Program-made: the position numbers and the translations under genes
NCBI GenBank assembly: GCA_030272155.1
Contig: CP126193.1
Span: 1,364,001 to 1,428,000 of the forward strand
Direction: 5' to 3'
Source of the DNA: Tetradesmus obliquus
Taxonomy: Eukaryota > Chlorophyta > Chlorophyceae > Sphaeropleales > Scenedesmaceae
Length of the DNA: 64,000 bases
Shown here: positions 13,601-25,290 of the stretch, one piece after another
Layout: the number at the start of each line of letters is the position of its first letter
How positions within the stretch are numbered: position 1 is the stretch's first letter
The notes under the pieces: model-generated
What the model was told of the DNA's origin: nothing
The model's database searches: none
The model's input: only the letters and a program-made list of their open reading frames with translations

Positions 13601-14522
13601 TTGCAGCCAGCCTGGGCGTAGTGTCTAGCTTCAACGGCACTCTGCCGAACATCATCCTCCCTACACTGCCCAGCATTCCATCCCTAGAGGTGAGCAACAC
13701 TGCGCCAAGCACACTGGTTTCTACTGGTGTTATCAGCATGCTGCAGCAAACCTCCACAATGCTTGCTGATGACGCACCAACATGCAGGGCACACAAGCGC
13801 TATGCATATTCGGCAAGAAAAATGTGCCCAAATAGCTTGCTGTTGTATGATTCTGCAGGCTCTGCTGCGTGTCAACGCCACATCTCTGGCACGCTTTGTG
13901 ACCCTGCTGAGCTCAGGCAACAGCCTGCTCTGCTTGAGCCGCTCAAGCTGGTGACCAGCGTCGCGAACCTCACCACTTCCGCCTGGCAGCAGCTGGGTTC
14001 TTCCATCAACTCTGTCATTGATGCCGTCATCCCAAGCACGGCTAGCGGAGCTGCTGGCATCAACCTGGGCTCCATGGGCAACGTTGCTGGTATTGTGGCA
14101 GGGGAGTTTGATGCCATTCTCAACAACTTGAGCAACCTGAAGATATCAGCACCCACCACTGCCACACCCAGCGTTGCAGCACAGGCTGATGCAAGCACAG
14201 CGTATTTCTCAGCAGGTGAGCCCCAGCAGTTCCATTGCCAAATAGTTGACAAATGGTGGTTTGCTGTGAATGACATGCTCTGTGCAGCAACAACTGCATG
14301 CCAGCAGTGATGCCACGTCTGCACTGTCGCCGCTGTTGTGTGCGCTGACCACTCAGCTGTCGATCAGCAACCACTGCAGCCTTGCCTGTGGGTGCATGCA
14401 GTAATTGTGGTGTTATGCTACAACGTGCTGGTGTTGCCGTGCTGCTGCTGCTGCTGCCAGATGATTGGGCATCACTCAGTGAGGAAGACAAGAATGCCAT
14501 GCTGGCGTTGGTCAAGCAGTAG
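7654..14522 (+). CDS. Secreted modular protein, about 980 residues, 20 exons, unknown family
   Basis: Exons: 7654-7714, 7904-7989, 8160-8253, 8510-8592, 8766-8809, 9070-9217, 9368-9694, 9920-9977, 10313-10483, 10715-10740, 10894-11122, 11280-11396, 11560-11649, 11861-12082, 12276-12459, 12664-12848, 13048-13104, 13352-13689, a 3' exon to 14215, 14461-14522. The start MVPRALLAAATLLALIAVTA is a clear signal peptide. Next comes a domain of about 170 residues whose LKLQAGEYFVKAEHRF stretch faintly recalls jacalin-like lectins (weak). A Pro/Val/Thr-rich linker of about 45 residues follows, then a Cys-rich part with CANGKCPTDTC and CHNLACKLDRQNC. The second half has three IPG..P...PNISFPLF-type repeats. 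Pro-rich linkers of this kind are typical of algal extracellular-matrix proteins, so a cell-wall role is inferred. The acceptor of the 19th exon is uncertain: CAG at 13858 gives a stop at 13952, while AG at 13911 or 13938 keeps the frame. Confidence 0.75.
11280..13600 (+). repeat. Three copies of a 40-60 residue hydrophobic/proline module
   Basis: Exons 11280-11396, 12276-12459 and the 5' part of 13352-13689 encode related modules. The shared pattern is A-(L/I)-K-x-(L/F)-I-P-G, then P-(S/A)-(I/V), then in two copies PNISFPLF, then PA-x-L and P-(V/F/L)-F-(K/T)-(L/I)-P. Copies 2 and 3 also share SLPTI(L/I)T further on. Each module opens a phase-1 exon after a CAG acceptor, as expected from exon duplication. 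Confidence 0.75.
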
Positions 14523-16660
14523 TGAATCAGGGAAAGGGATGGGGGTGATGCTGCTTGTTATGCTTCGTCTGCAGCACAACCACAGGGTGCACCATTGTCA
14601 AGTTGGTGTTTTTCTTGACATCAGCGATTGTTTTGAACGAGCTTCTTGAATGAGTGATATCCAGTATGTGTCATGAACACCACTGCCATATGTGGGGTGA
14701 TTGCATCTTTGATTTTTGACGGGGCAGGCGGCTCAGCATCACTGCAGCATGAATAACTGGCGTATGTTGGAATGAGCATGGTGCATGCTGCGCTTGTTAC
14801 AAGGGTACGTGTGCGTCTTCTGTTCAAAAATGATCAACAGTGCGTGTTTGCTGATCTGCTCTGGCCGACAGTGTGAACCCTGCACTTCGCACACTATCAG
14901 TCGTTCTTGCTTGTCTTTCATTGTATGTCAACCAGCAGGCCAGTGATCTGCAGTGTAGTGGCTGCATTGAATGTCTTTCAATGTCTTGGCATCCATGGTT
15001 TGACCGCCAAATGCTTACGTGCATTTGACCAATGCAGGCAGGTGGGTTAAGCCAGTCTCTTTGCTTGTTATGAGGTCAGAACCCAGTGGACCAGCAGCCA
15101 CATAATAGCTGTTGTACCAGTTTGGCATCACGCAGACGACAGCAGCCTTGTCATCCCTCAATTACTCTTGCAGCAGTGCCACTACTGGGTACTTTGCTGG
15201 GCACTGAGATAAGCACGGTACAGCAGGTTATTGTAGTTCCAATAGGAGCGCTTGTAGTATCAGCAAGCTAGTACACACATGTGCTGTATACAGTGCAAAG
15301 TGCTGCTGCTGAGTGTTCCTTTGTCAGTTGGTATTGCTGTGCAAGGGAGAAGGCCTTGCTTAATGGTGCTTCTCGTCAGGCTGTCATGTTCTGTGTTAAT
15401 CTCTGACCGTTGTAAAGCGTCTAACACAGGAAACCAATGATTGGAGTGGCAGTCGCCTGGAGGATGCAGCTGCTGCCAGCACTCAGTTCCGCTTGACGGA
15501 GCTCCGTAGCACTGTTAACCTCCAAGGGTAGGCAAGCTTCGAGACGCCAACCTTCTCCAACAGCCTTTGTGCAATGCAGCTTGACAGCGGCTGGTTATCA
15601 TAATGTCTCAATCAGAAACTTGCATAGTCTATCTCTACCGTGCATGTGTCCTGCCAGGCCTGCACCTGCACCTGACATCTGGGGGGCGTCTGCAGCACAA
15701 CTGTTGCCGCTGCACAGGTGTGCTGTCCTTGTATGACCATAGCAAGCATTAAAAAACTCATCCACGGCATCAGTTACAGCTTCTGACGGCAGCCACTGAA
15801 CAGTCATCCACAGCATGCTGCTGTGGATGCACCAGTCAGGCTCTGTGGACGACTTGAGGATGGTTTGTGGATCAGGCTTGGCATATACTACCCTTCAGGT
15901 GCCTCGTGTCGGGACTTCAGGCGCTTTGCTGTATCAAGTCGCTAGGCATCCTCTACTTCTGGTGGTGGCCTTGCATTGCACTTTGCATCTGTATTTGCTT
16001 GACACCAAATGTAACAAGCATTCTTATGCTTACACCTCAACACCAGAAGCCATTGAACCTGGCGATGAGGTAGAAATGGACGTCGTAATTTGCACATTTG
16101 CAGAGTTACATTGCTTGATAACTTGAGAGGCAGCGTCTTTGCCCTAGTTCGACGTATTCAGGGAGTGTTGCTGCTCCACGACGCTCTCCAATGCCTGCGC
16201 CTAGCACGCTCAAATTTCAGCTGTAAAGGTGGGTTAGTCCTCGCATTGCAATGAGCACTTGCGTGCCGTCACAGCTTCAGAAACCTCGGAGCAATTCGAG
16301 TCGGAAGAGCCTGTGTAACACGGAAAATAACGCTGGCCGGCCTGGCCGGAAGGCCACAGTCTCCGTCCTCATTCTAATCGTCCGGGTAAAGCAACGTGTC
16401 CCCGCATCAACTGCCAATGATAGACGATACATAAAACCCAACTTATGTCCTTCAAGTGAGATGTGATTGCGCCATGCAAGGCAGTAGCGCACAACAGGAG
16501 GCTGCTGCACATGTGTGCCATGCCATGCCATGCCAGGGCCATATGTGTGCCATGCCATGCCAGGGCCTGTACAAGCACAGGCCTGTGCACAAACGTGCTG
16601 TGAGAGTAGTTCTGCTTTACCACAGTGCCACCATCTACCATGATCACACGTGTGCATGCA
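14523..16660. other. Convergent intergenic region
   Basis: This lies between the 3' ends of two convergent genes. Neither strand shows a frame with consistent splice sites or recognisable protein. TGTAA words occur on the plus strand near 15412 and 16223. Overlapping catgccatgcc words occur at about 16516-16562. I see no other feature here. Confidence 0.4.
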
Positions 16661-17360
16661 TCATATGATGCAGTGCAGGAAACATGTCAGCCATGCAGCA
16701 TAACGTAGCAACATGCCACCCATCACCCCAGCAGCACTGACACCTGCGCTAGCATACGGGTTGCTGCAACCTTCGCAAACCTGCACCGGCTGTACGGCAG
16801 CATTTGTTTGGGCCAGCAGCTGCTGCAGCTGCGGCTGCAGCTGCAGCATCTGCCAGGCAGCCTGCTGACTCAGCAGCGTGACAAGGCCCGGGCTGTAGTT
16901 GGCCTTGCCTGTGGAGATGAATGGGAAGCCTTCCGCATCCAAAGCGTCTCCGCCACCAGCAACTGCACACACGCACACAGCAGACATACTGGATTTGGTG
17001 AAGCTGTGTGAGCGCAGGAGTGGGTTAGCAGGCACTGGTAGCTAGCAGGACGATATGCAGTGTTTGCGCACCAATCTCGGCTGCCAAATGTACCTCACTT
17101 TACTGGCCTGAGCTTGATTACAAGATGATGGCGTGCACGTAACTTAGCACATCTCAGGCGCTCAGTTGCAGCTGCTGCCCACCTTGCGAAATTGTCTCGC
17201 GGACGCCCTTCACTAGATTTCCCACCACGCCGCTGTTCTTCTTGCCGCTGTCTCTGCTGCTGGCCAGTGCTGCTGCTGTGTCCTGAGGCAGCGCCTGCTC
17301 CCACTTGGTCTGCTGCGCGTTGACGACCCACAACACCTCAACCTAGCCGCAGCAGCAGCC

Positions 17361-17397
<37 letters not shown>

Positions 17398-18651
17398 CAC
17401 CACCAGCACCACCACCACCAGCAGCAGCAGCAACAGCAGCAGCACCGATAGAAGCAGAATCAGCAGCAGCAGCATCACATGAAGCAGCTGCCGGCAGTGA
17501 TGGCCCCTTGGCTGCCGCAAGTCCGACAGCAGAGCCCGCCTGCTCACTCCATCAAGCATGGCTGTGTGACAACATCAGAGTACAAGCTGAACAGAGCCAG
17601 ACCTTTTGCCCACCTGCCAGCCGCCAAAGATTGCTTGGAAGGAGTTGGTGAGCACATCGTATGTGGCCATGTGGAATGAGGGGCCGCCTGCTGCCGTGCT
17701 GTTCCTGACAGCATAGAACAGCTCGTCATAGCCCTGCGTGGGGAACACCTGCAGCAGCAGGGGTGAAGTTGTGCAGTTATTAGCAGGTGATGGCTGCAGG
17801 GGCAGCAGCGGTGCAGCAGCCACAGGAAGGCTGTGCATGCCCAGCAAAAGGCACGGGGCTCCTGCATGTCCCTGGCCAAACAGTGCACAGCGCAGTCGCC
17901 TCATTGTGATCCAATGAGCAGTTTTGGGTATCACAGAAATCAACCATGCTGCTGGCAGCTGGCTGCTCTAGCTGCTGCTGCTGCTGCTGCTGCTGCCTCT
18001 GCAGCCAGCTCCCACCTGAAGCTTGCGGTTGAACAGGTCGATGGGGATCCCCACGATCGTGTTATTCTCGTTATATGATGGATGTGTCGGCGGAGCCGCA
18101 CCAAAAAGCGCAGATATGTCCCACTGGTACCCTGCCCAGTCAGCTGGGGAGGTTGCAGCTGAGATGTTGGCGCTGGCAGCCACACACACGACGATCTTGG
18201 GCACTCGGCGCCGCAGCAGCGGCGTGATGGCCAGGTTATCTGCGCTGCCGCCGTCTGCAAAGGCGAGCGTTGCCCCCTCAAAGGTGATCTGGTTCCAGTA
18301 GCTGCCAAGGGACAGAGGGCAAAGAGCAAAGCAAGTAAGCAGCAGCACCTAGTACAAGCAACAAGAACAGAGAGGTGGCTGATGCCGTGAGGGCTGACCG
18401 CATGTTGTGCATGTTGCTGCGGTTGTAGCAAAGCCCATCGCAGATGCTGCGGCTCTGATGCAATGCTTACATTTGTTAAGCAACAGCAGGCATCACTCTA
18501 AGCTCGCTGCCGCGCGCACTCGAGTGCCTCTGTGCCTGTGAGCTGCCGCGTGATCTCCCCTCCCGGCTGGAACATGTTGGTGATGAAGGAGGAGGAGATG
18601 CCCACCAGGGACTGAGGCGGCAGCAGCAGCAGCAGCAGCAGCAGGAACAGG

Positions 18652-18716
<65 letters not shown>

Positions 18717-21048
18717 AAGCAGAAGCAGAAGCCAGAACTTGTTAGACGCGCAGCTCAAGTGCTGCTTGTGCGGCCGCCAATTGTGCAATGCACTGGGTGC
18801 GCTACCCCCACTTGCACAGTCACCCTGTGCAGCAACAGCTGTACTGCTAGGCATGTACAACATGCACCTGTTGCCCCTGCACAGCATAAGGTTTTTCAAC
18901 ACACTCAAGCAATGTGTGCTGCTCACCTTCAGTGGCACCACATAAGTTGGCTGCGCAGTTACATTCAGCGGCTGCAGCCGCAGTAGCTGCCTGCCGCCAC
19001 TACTGGCGCTGCTGTTGCTGGAACTGCTGCTGTTGCTGCCGTTGCCTGCAGCCACGTTGGCTGCTGGAGCGCTGCTGTTGGTGCGCAGGCTGCCGTTGTT
19101 GAAGCCTGTGGCGTTTGCTGCTGTGGCTGCAAAGGCCTGCAGGATTGGGCTGGGCAGGGTAGGCTTGGGGTCTGGTGGCGGTGTGTTGAACCCTGCAGCA
19201 CACGGCAGCAATCACAGCCCGCAGTGGGTGTGACATCTGCGTGATTGTGCATTTATTTTGAGTGGCACACCTCAGCAAAGCGTGGGGTGCAGATTGTCAT
19301 ACTACAACAGCACAGCACCCTGAGCAACACAATGCACGTGCATGTTGCAGCCAACCACACCAGGCATCATAACTCGTGTTTAGTGCATGCTGTTTGCAAC
19401 TCCTGCATTGCTGCCGCACCGATAGGGTCCACAAAGCCGCCGCCAATGGGTGGTGTTGTGTCGTTAAAGAAGGCGGGACTGCCAATGTACAGCGGGCTGA
19501 ACTCAATCGTGTAGAAGCCCAGAGGAGTGTCGGGCAGCATGATAGAGCCCATCATGATGGGGAAGGGCCTGCAGGGTCGCGGGGCAGGGATGATTGCGGC
19601 AGAACGGAATGGGCCGGGGCAGTGCGCAGAGATGTTGCCTGGCTGCCCAGCTACTGCTGCGTAGGGCCCAGCAAAGGCTGCATTCTTGCTGTTGGGGTGA
19701 ATATGCACCTGGAATGCAATGCACTTGGAAGGCAATGACTGAATGCACCGCCTTGGATCTGGAGAAGTGCATGTGCATTGCTGTGGACACAATTATGGCC
19801 TCAGCAAAACGCGACAACCACGACTGTCACCTCCCCAGCGGCTGCTCACCGGCTGCTGCTGCTGCTGCCAGCAGGTCCAGTCGTTGGCCTGTAGGTGTAG
19901 ACCTGCAGCTGCTGCTGCGCTGACAAGTTCGCTGCTGCTTGGTGGATGGGGCCAACTGTGCCAGCAGCTGTGATGGTTGATGCATCGCTGTTGAGGTTGT
20001 ATGGTGCCAGGAAGGCTCTGCCGATGGCATTTGACCAAGCTCCTATGCCCAGCTGCTGGCCTGGCTTGAGGCTCCTGAAGGCGTCTTCAACAGCATCTGT
20101 GCAGTGCGTAGCAGCAAACCAGCAGTGCTGTCGCGTCATAAGGAATGCTGCTGGCTTCTGCATTACGTGTGGTGCTGTATGATATGAAGCGTGACCGGCT
20201 GCGCTCACAGGCGCGTGCAATGCGCGTCTGCAAATGTTCACAGAAAAGATGCAATGTTGCTGTGTGAGGTACACGCGTGTGAAAACAGCACTACAGGACA
20301 TAACACCAGCAGCAGCTACGCACCCAGCCACACTGCCTGACATTGCCCAGCACACATGAAAATGCACACAAACCTGCGGCCCCAGGAATGAGGATGCCTG
20401 CATTGGCGATCACGCCAGCGAAAGAGCCGTTGCCGCTGTCAGCCTGCTGCAGCTGCTGCTGACTCAGCTGCTGCGGTGGCAGGTAGGGCCCCAGGAAGCT
20501 GTCTAAGGGTACGCTGTCCTGGAAGCTGAATGCAGCGTTCAGCCAAGAGCCTCCACTGTTGCTTGTGAGGTAGCGTGCTTTTGAGGTGACGTTGAGCATG
20601 TGTAGTGCCCTCAGCCATCCTAGCCCAAGAGTAGCAGCTCTGCAGGGATCATCATGTTTCCCAGCAGCACGGCATGGGATCAATGCGCTCGTGTGCGATA
20701 ATTCACGAATAAATGCACGTCTAGTTTGTTTCTGGCTGGGTCAACGATGCAATGCTGCAGTGGATGGGGAGTGGCAGCAGCAAGCAGCAGGCTGTGGCTG
20801 TGCTGTTGCTGTGCTGTGTACCTGAAGCCACCTCCAGAGACTGCAATGCCCAACTTTGGTTTGTCTAGCAGGGAGGGGATCGTGTAGTTGCCTGACGCTG
20901 CTGTCTCTGGGTACTCAAACCAGCTCTCATTTGCTCCTGTGAAGAAGTTGAAGGACAAGGGCTGCTGCGGAGAGAAAGCTGCAGGCACGGAGCTGCTGCT
21001 GCTGACTAGCAGCAAAAGAACGAGAGCAAGATAAGTGCAGTGCTGCAT
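16661..21048 (-). CDS. Secreted patatin/phospholipase A2-like protein
   Basis: Ten exons: 21048-20822, 20639-20374, 20096-19903, 19708-19420, 19192-18927, 18611-18520, 18301-18016, 17748-17614, 17342-17183, 16962-16661. They join in frame to 738 residues. A hydrophobic signal peptide (residues 1 to about 22) is followed by KLGIAVSGGGFRAATLGLG (GGG near 72-74), the oxyanion-hole glycine block of patatin and cPLA2 hydrolases. About 30 residues on, SNSGGSW sits where the nucleophile serine is expected. FADGGSADNLAI in exon 7 matches the Asp-Gly-Gly motif of the Ser-Asp dyad. So a lipid acyl hydrolase (phospholipase or lysophospholipase) is likely. Many Asn-x-Ser/Thr sites suggest glycosylation in the secretory pathway, and a C-terminal hydrophobic stretch (AGVMGGMLLRYAAWLTCFLH) could be a membrane or GPI-type anchor. 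The exon 6 donor (GA|GTGCGC) is the least certain junction. An hAT transposon begins 189 bp upstream. Confidence 0.75.
18618..18726. repeat. Long imperfect CAG/CTG microsatellite in an intron
   Basis: More than 100 bases of cag/aac/aga triplets lie in the intron before the 18611-18520 exon of the phospholipase-like gene. On the coding strand this is a (CTG)n tract ending just before the splice acceptor. Confidence 0.9.
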
Positions 21049-21236
21049 GGCCCAGAACTCGTCAAGGGAGAATCAAATGATGGAAAATGTTCAGCGCAAA
21101 TTTGGCGATCCTACCTCATGCAAGAGATGGCTTACGCAGAGCGATCAACTGTAAACGCTGGCTCCGCTCAACGTAACCTTCCGTCATGGAGCTTGCTACT
21201 GGGTCGTTGCATCTCCATCATAAACCTTGGGGGAAT

Positions 21237-21340
21237 CCATAGTTGCACGAAACGTTTCGTTTGAAACGAAACGTTTCGTTTCTAAACGCGTTTAAAACGC
21301 CAGTGCCTGGACTGAAACGCTGCTGAAACGCTGCTGAAAC
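21237..21340. repeat. Left terminal inverted repeat and subterminal aaacg array
   Basis: The 19-bp TIR runs from 21237 to 21255. It is followed by alternating gaaacg and cgtttc words, partly palindromic, and a gctgaaac repeat near 21319-21341. These are probable transposase contact sites by analogy with other hAT elements. Confidence 0.8.
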
Positions 21341-22236
21341 GCCATGTCACAGTATGCACTCTAGAGGCATGTAGAGGCCAGTTACATCAATTCTTTGCAT
21401 TTTAATTGTTTGTAAATGATCAATACTAGTCTTTATAGTCATTAATTGACCCCAGAACTGTGCCTGCCGGGCTTGGAGGGCTGCCAAGGCACGGCAGCAG
21501 GCTTGACTAGTTGACAGCAGTACAGCTCCAACACTTGAACATACTTGGCGATCGTCGCACGACAGCTCTTCGCAAAGTCAAAATGAATTGAGGTGCCAGT
21601 GCGTAATCTACTTATTATCGTGATATCGTGTGAATGCGTTGATGTCCACGGACCATGTGCAGCGAGGCACCACAGCAGCTGGAGGGCTGCTCGGCGTATC
21701 AGGGATGAGCTTTCATCCCAAGGTTTACGCAAAGAAGCAAACTGGCAACATTACTAATGCAGCAGTTGAGTCTCTTACCAAGAAAGCAGCGACCACTGGT
21801 TACAGGAACAGAGCTGAGCAACCTGCACACCTCCTGCTGCACACACAAGCAACTGTAAACATAGTTGCAGAGTCGCGACACATTAAATGTCATTGTGTTA
21901 ATCTGCTGGACTCAATGCACAATCATCCAAACCTCAGCACCATGCTGGCTGAAACACAACAGACACTGAGCAGCAAGCATTGGCATGTTGCAGCGCATCT
22001 GCTGCTGATGCTGCTGCTCATGAGCATGCCAAATAACACAGCATGCAGCGGCACTCACAAGACATGCAGCTGCTCATGGCAGCTGACTCCACTCCTATGC
22101 ATCACACCCATGCAAGCAGCAAGCAGCAAAAGCAACACCAGCAACCCAGCTGGTTGCATGACCAATGTTGCTGTTGCATTGCTGCAGACACCAACACATG
22201 CACTCGCACCACAGCCAAAGATGCATTACAGCTGCT

Positions 22237-25039
22237 TCATTCCACAATCTCCACCCCCTCTTCCTCCTCATCATCACCATCACCACCACCAGCAGCATCT
22301 GCCTCCTGCTCATCCTCACTGTCCCAAGGCACAAACTCCTCTTGGTGGGTGCCAGAGTTGAGCTTGCGCAGCAGGCGCTGGTTGCTAAATATGTACACCA
22401 GGTCCCGCGCGCGTGCAGGTGCCAGCTTGTTTCGTTTCTTGCTGTGGATGTAGTCGTATGTTGACCAGTTGCGCTCGCATGACACGGCAGCGCTGACCTG
22501 GCTCAGCACCGCAACCGCCACCCGCTGCAGCTCCTTGCAGCCACTGCCATACATGCCCCACCACTGGTTTGCTGGCATGGAGGGGGCGTCCTGTACAGCA
22601 GCACCATGCACAGCAAACAGTTCCTCCCTGTTCTTGTACATGACGAACTGCTCACGTGCAGCCTTGCGCTCAGCTGGTGTCGGTAGCAGCCGCTCAACCA
22701 TGGTGATCAGGTTGCCCATGCACTCTGCGTTCTTGCCAGCATCACTCCAGAACTCTGGGTCCAGGCAGTAGCCAGCGCCGTGCATAGGGCTGTGCAGGTA
22801 CTCCCAGCGGTTGCTGATGATATCTGCGACCTCCTCCAGCACACCTGCATCCAGCTTGTGCTGCCCAGAGCGCACATGCTCAAGGCATTTGCTCATCCTG
22901 TAGTAGATCTTGCCCATGCAAGGTGCAGTGCCATCTGCCAGGCGCAGCAGGCTCACCAGCGGCTCCACTACGTCCATGGCCTGCGGCAGAGGGCGGAGGC
23001 AGTAGCAACAGCAGTGGCAGCAAGCGGGAGTAAGAGCAATGTGAGACCATTGAAGTAGGAAGCTATTGCAGACGAACTGAATGTATCACTGCTGCTGGCA
23101 GCCATGCAACAAGCACACATAAATGCTGCTACAGAAAAGTTATTACTGCGTGCAGGTATGTGCATTACACCAACCGCAAGATAGGCTGCCTGCTGTGCAC
23201 AGCCCCAAGAGCATGGTAACAAGCAACACACCTCCTTGGCCTCCTCCCAGAAGTTGTCATCCAAAATGACCAGCTTGATCTCAGCTGCCTTGCCCCTGTC
23301 CTCAGCAGTCAGGCGCGCCACAGCAGATTGCCAGCCCTGGCTGACCACCAGGCGCTGCAGGTGGGAGGACTGCTTGTGCACGCGCTGCAGCATGATGAAG
23401 GAAGTGGCAAAGCGGGTCTCTCCAGGCTTCAGCAGTGCCAACACTGACTCCTCCAGTGCGCGGTATGCTGCTAGGGTCTGCTGGTGATTGTTGATGAACA
23501 TCACCACGCGCTTGGCCTTGCTGATCAGCTCATCGAAGGGCCCAATTGCAAAGATCTCCTCCAGGGTCAGGTCAATGGCGTGTGGAGTGCAGATGGTCCA
23601 GGTGATGTGCGGGTACCTGGAAACCAGTGGCATGGCAGATCAGCGCAACGTAGCATACATGGATGAGTTGGCAGCAGTGCGGTGTGCGAGCACAGGATAT
23701 GACAACAACCCTGCTGGTGTGTGGGTTGATATAGATGCAAGCAGGCAGATAGCAGCAGGCAGCATGCAGGCAGCAAGCAGCAGGCAACAAGCAGAAGACA
23801 ACAAGTGGCAGGCAACCAGCTGCATGCAGCATGCTTGCAGTAGCATGTAAAGATAAAAACAACAAGTACTAACAGAAAGCAACACAAATGTAACACAACA
23901 ACATAGCTGACATTGGCCTGCACAACAGCTGCAGAGCTGCAGGAATTGCTGAACACATGCACAAACGCATGCGCCTCTCACTACAACATCCCCCTACACA
24001 GACACATGCATAGCACTCACTTCTCCATGATGATGCGGCCAGCAGCAGCGCAGTTTGCTGCTCCATCAGTCACCACCTGCACCACGTGCTCAGGGCCAAT
24101 GCCCTCAATGCACTCAATCAGGGCACCACCAATGTACAGCCCTGACTTGACCTCGCCCTCTGTGTTGACGGCGGTGATGAACTTGGCGCCAACGGGGTTG
24201 ACAGCCAGCACGTTCAGCAGGGGGTGCTTGGCGACATCAGTCCAGCCATCGCTGCACAGGGACACCATGGTGTCCTTGCTGCGCATGTCAAACAGCAGCA
24301 GCTCAGACTCCGTGCTGGACTTGAGGTTGTCCAGCAGAGTGCTGCGCATGGCGTTGTAAGTTGGTGGGACATAGCCAGGTCCAGCTGCTGAAACTGCGCT
24401 GATCAGCTCCCTCCACCAAGAACTCCTGGCCTTGTTGAAGGGGATGCCCTCACAGGCAAAGAACTTCATGATGGCCTTGTCAGCAGCGCTGCTCCTAGCA
24501 CGCTTGAATGCACGAACAATGGCGCGCTGCTCCGTCTTGTCGTTGCTGCCCTGGTTGCTGGCAGCAGCAGCAACACTGCTGCCAGAAGCACTGGCTGCTG
24601 CAGTTTCCTGCAAGGGAAGACCAACAAGGATATTGGTAACTGCTGATATCGCTGCTGCTTTTGCTGCTGTATAATCTGAAGGCAGAGGCTGGCACTCACT
24701 GCTCTGTGCCCTGCTCACTGCTGCTCAACAACAACTCACCTTGTCAACTTGGCGGTTCTTGATGGCCTCAACCTCCTCCTCCCGCTTCCGTTTTGCGTTC
24801 TTAGAGGCATCAGTGGAAGCCTTGGCAGCTGACAGGCGAGTCCTGACATCCTCTGGGCACTTGCTGCAGGCCTTCACACCCGAGCCGGTGCCGAGCAAAT
24901 GCGAAACGATCCTGCTGGCCCCACCGCTGAAGGAGTGATCACAGTGTTTGCATACAACTTTGCTGTAGTTGTTTCTTTCCTCTAGCTTGTCAACATTCTG
25001 CCAGGCTATGGTAGCCTGATCAGTGGTCTTCTTGCCCAT
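22237..25039 (-). CDS. hAT transposase (BED finger, DUF659, hAT dimerisation domain)
   Basis: Four exons, 25039-24740, 24607-24021, 23616-23232 and 22980-22237, join in frame to 671 residues. Exon 1 holds a BED-type zinc finger: CKHCDHSFSGGASRIVSHL, then the downstream Cys pair of ACSKC. Exon 2 carries CSDGWTDVAKHPLLN (first catalytic Asp region) and VVTDGAANCAAAG (second Asp). Exon 3 opens with YPHITWTICTPHAIDLTLEE, the conserved C-x2-H block of the family. Exon 4 has SAAVSCERNWSTYDYIHSKK, the third acidic residue plus the start of the dimerisation domain. The tail is very acidic. It should bind the element ends and cut by an RNase-H-like mechanism. A TGTAA signal lies on the minus strand at 22230-22226, just after the stop. 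The intact frame suggests recent or current activity. Confidence 0.88.
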
Positions 25040-25194
25040 ATCGGTGACTGATAGGAGAACAACAAGTATTCAAATACCAACAAAGATATACAGTAAATGT
25101 TTTGAAGAGCCCTGAGTACCTGAACGGGCCGCTAGGCCGAGTAACGAGGGGTTCTGCATTCAAACGCCTGAGCCCCACTAGAGCTGCCGTTTAG

Positions 25195-25290
25195 ATACAG
25201 CGTTTCACACTGAAGGCGTTTAAAACGCACGTTTTAAACGTTTCGTTTCGTTTCATAAACAGCCGGACCCCACGTTTCGTGCAACTATGG
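25195..25290. repeat. Right terminal inverted repeat and subterminal array
   Basis: The right end carries cgtttcac, gcgtttaaaacgc and repeated cgtttcgtttc words before the 19-bp TIR at 25272-25290. The palindromic gcgtttaaaacgc word also occurs near the left end (21288-21300), so the two ends share binding-site-like sequence beyond the TIR. Confidence 0.8.

Larger units (their letters stand above)
21237..25290 (-). mobile_element. hAT-superfamily DNA transposon, about 4.05 kb, apparently full length
   Basis: The ends are a perfect 19-bp terminal inverted repeat: CCATAGTTGCACGAAACGT at 21237-21255 and its reverse complement at 25272-25290. Inside both ends lie dense aaacg/cgttt words (21248-21340 and 25200-25271), as in the subterminal transposase-binding regions of hAT elements. 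The single gene encodes a BED finger, a DUF659-type region and a C-terminal hAT dimerisation domain without stops or frameshifts. I see no 8-bp target-site duplication: the flanks read gggggaat on the left and tttttttg on the right. That is unusual for a fresh hAT insertion and could reflect flank decay or rearrangement. Confidence 0.88.

Noticed and set aside
13228-14310. 360-codon plus-strand open frame
   Set aside because: It runs through an intron; only 13352-13689 and the 3' part are exonic in the assembled gene.
15598-16126. Short open frames in the convergent spacer
   Set aside because: No splice consistency, no recognisable protein and no poly(A) context.
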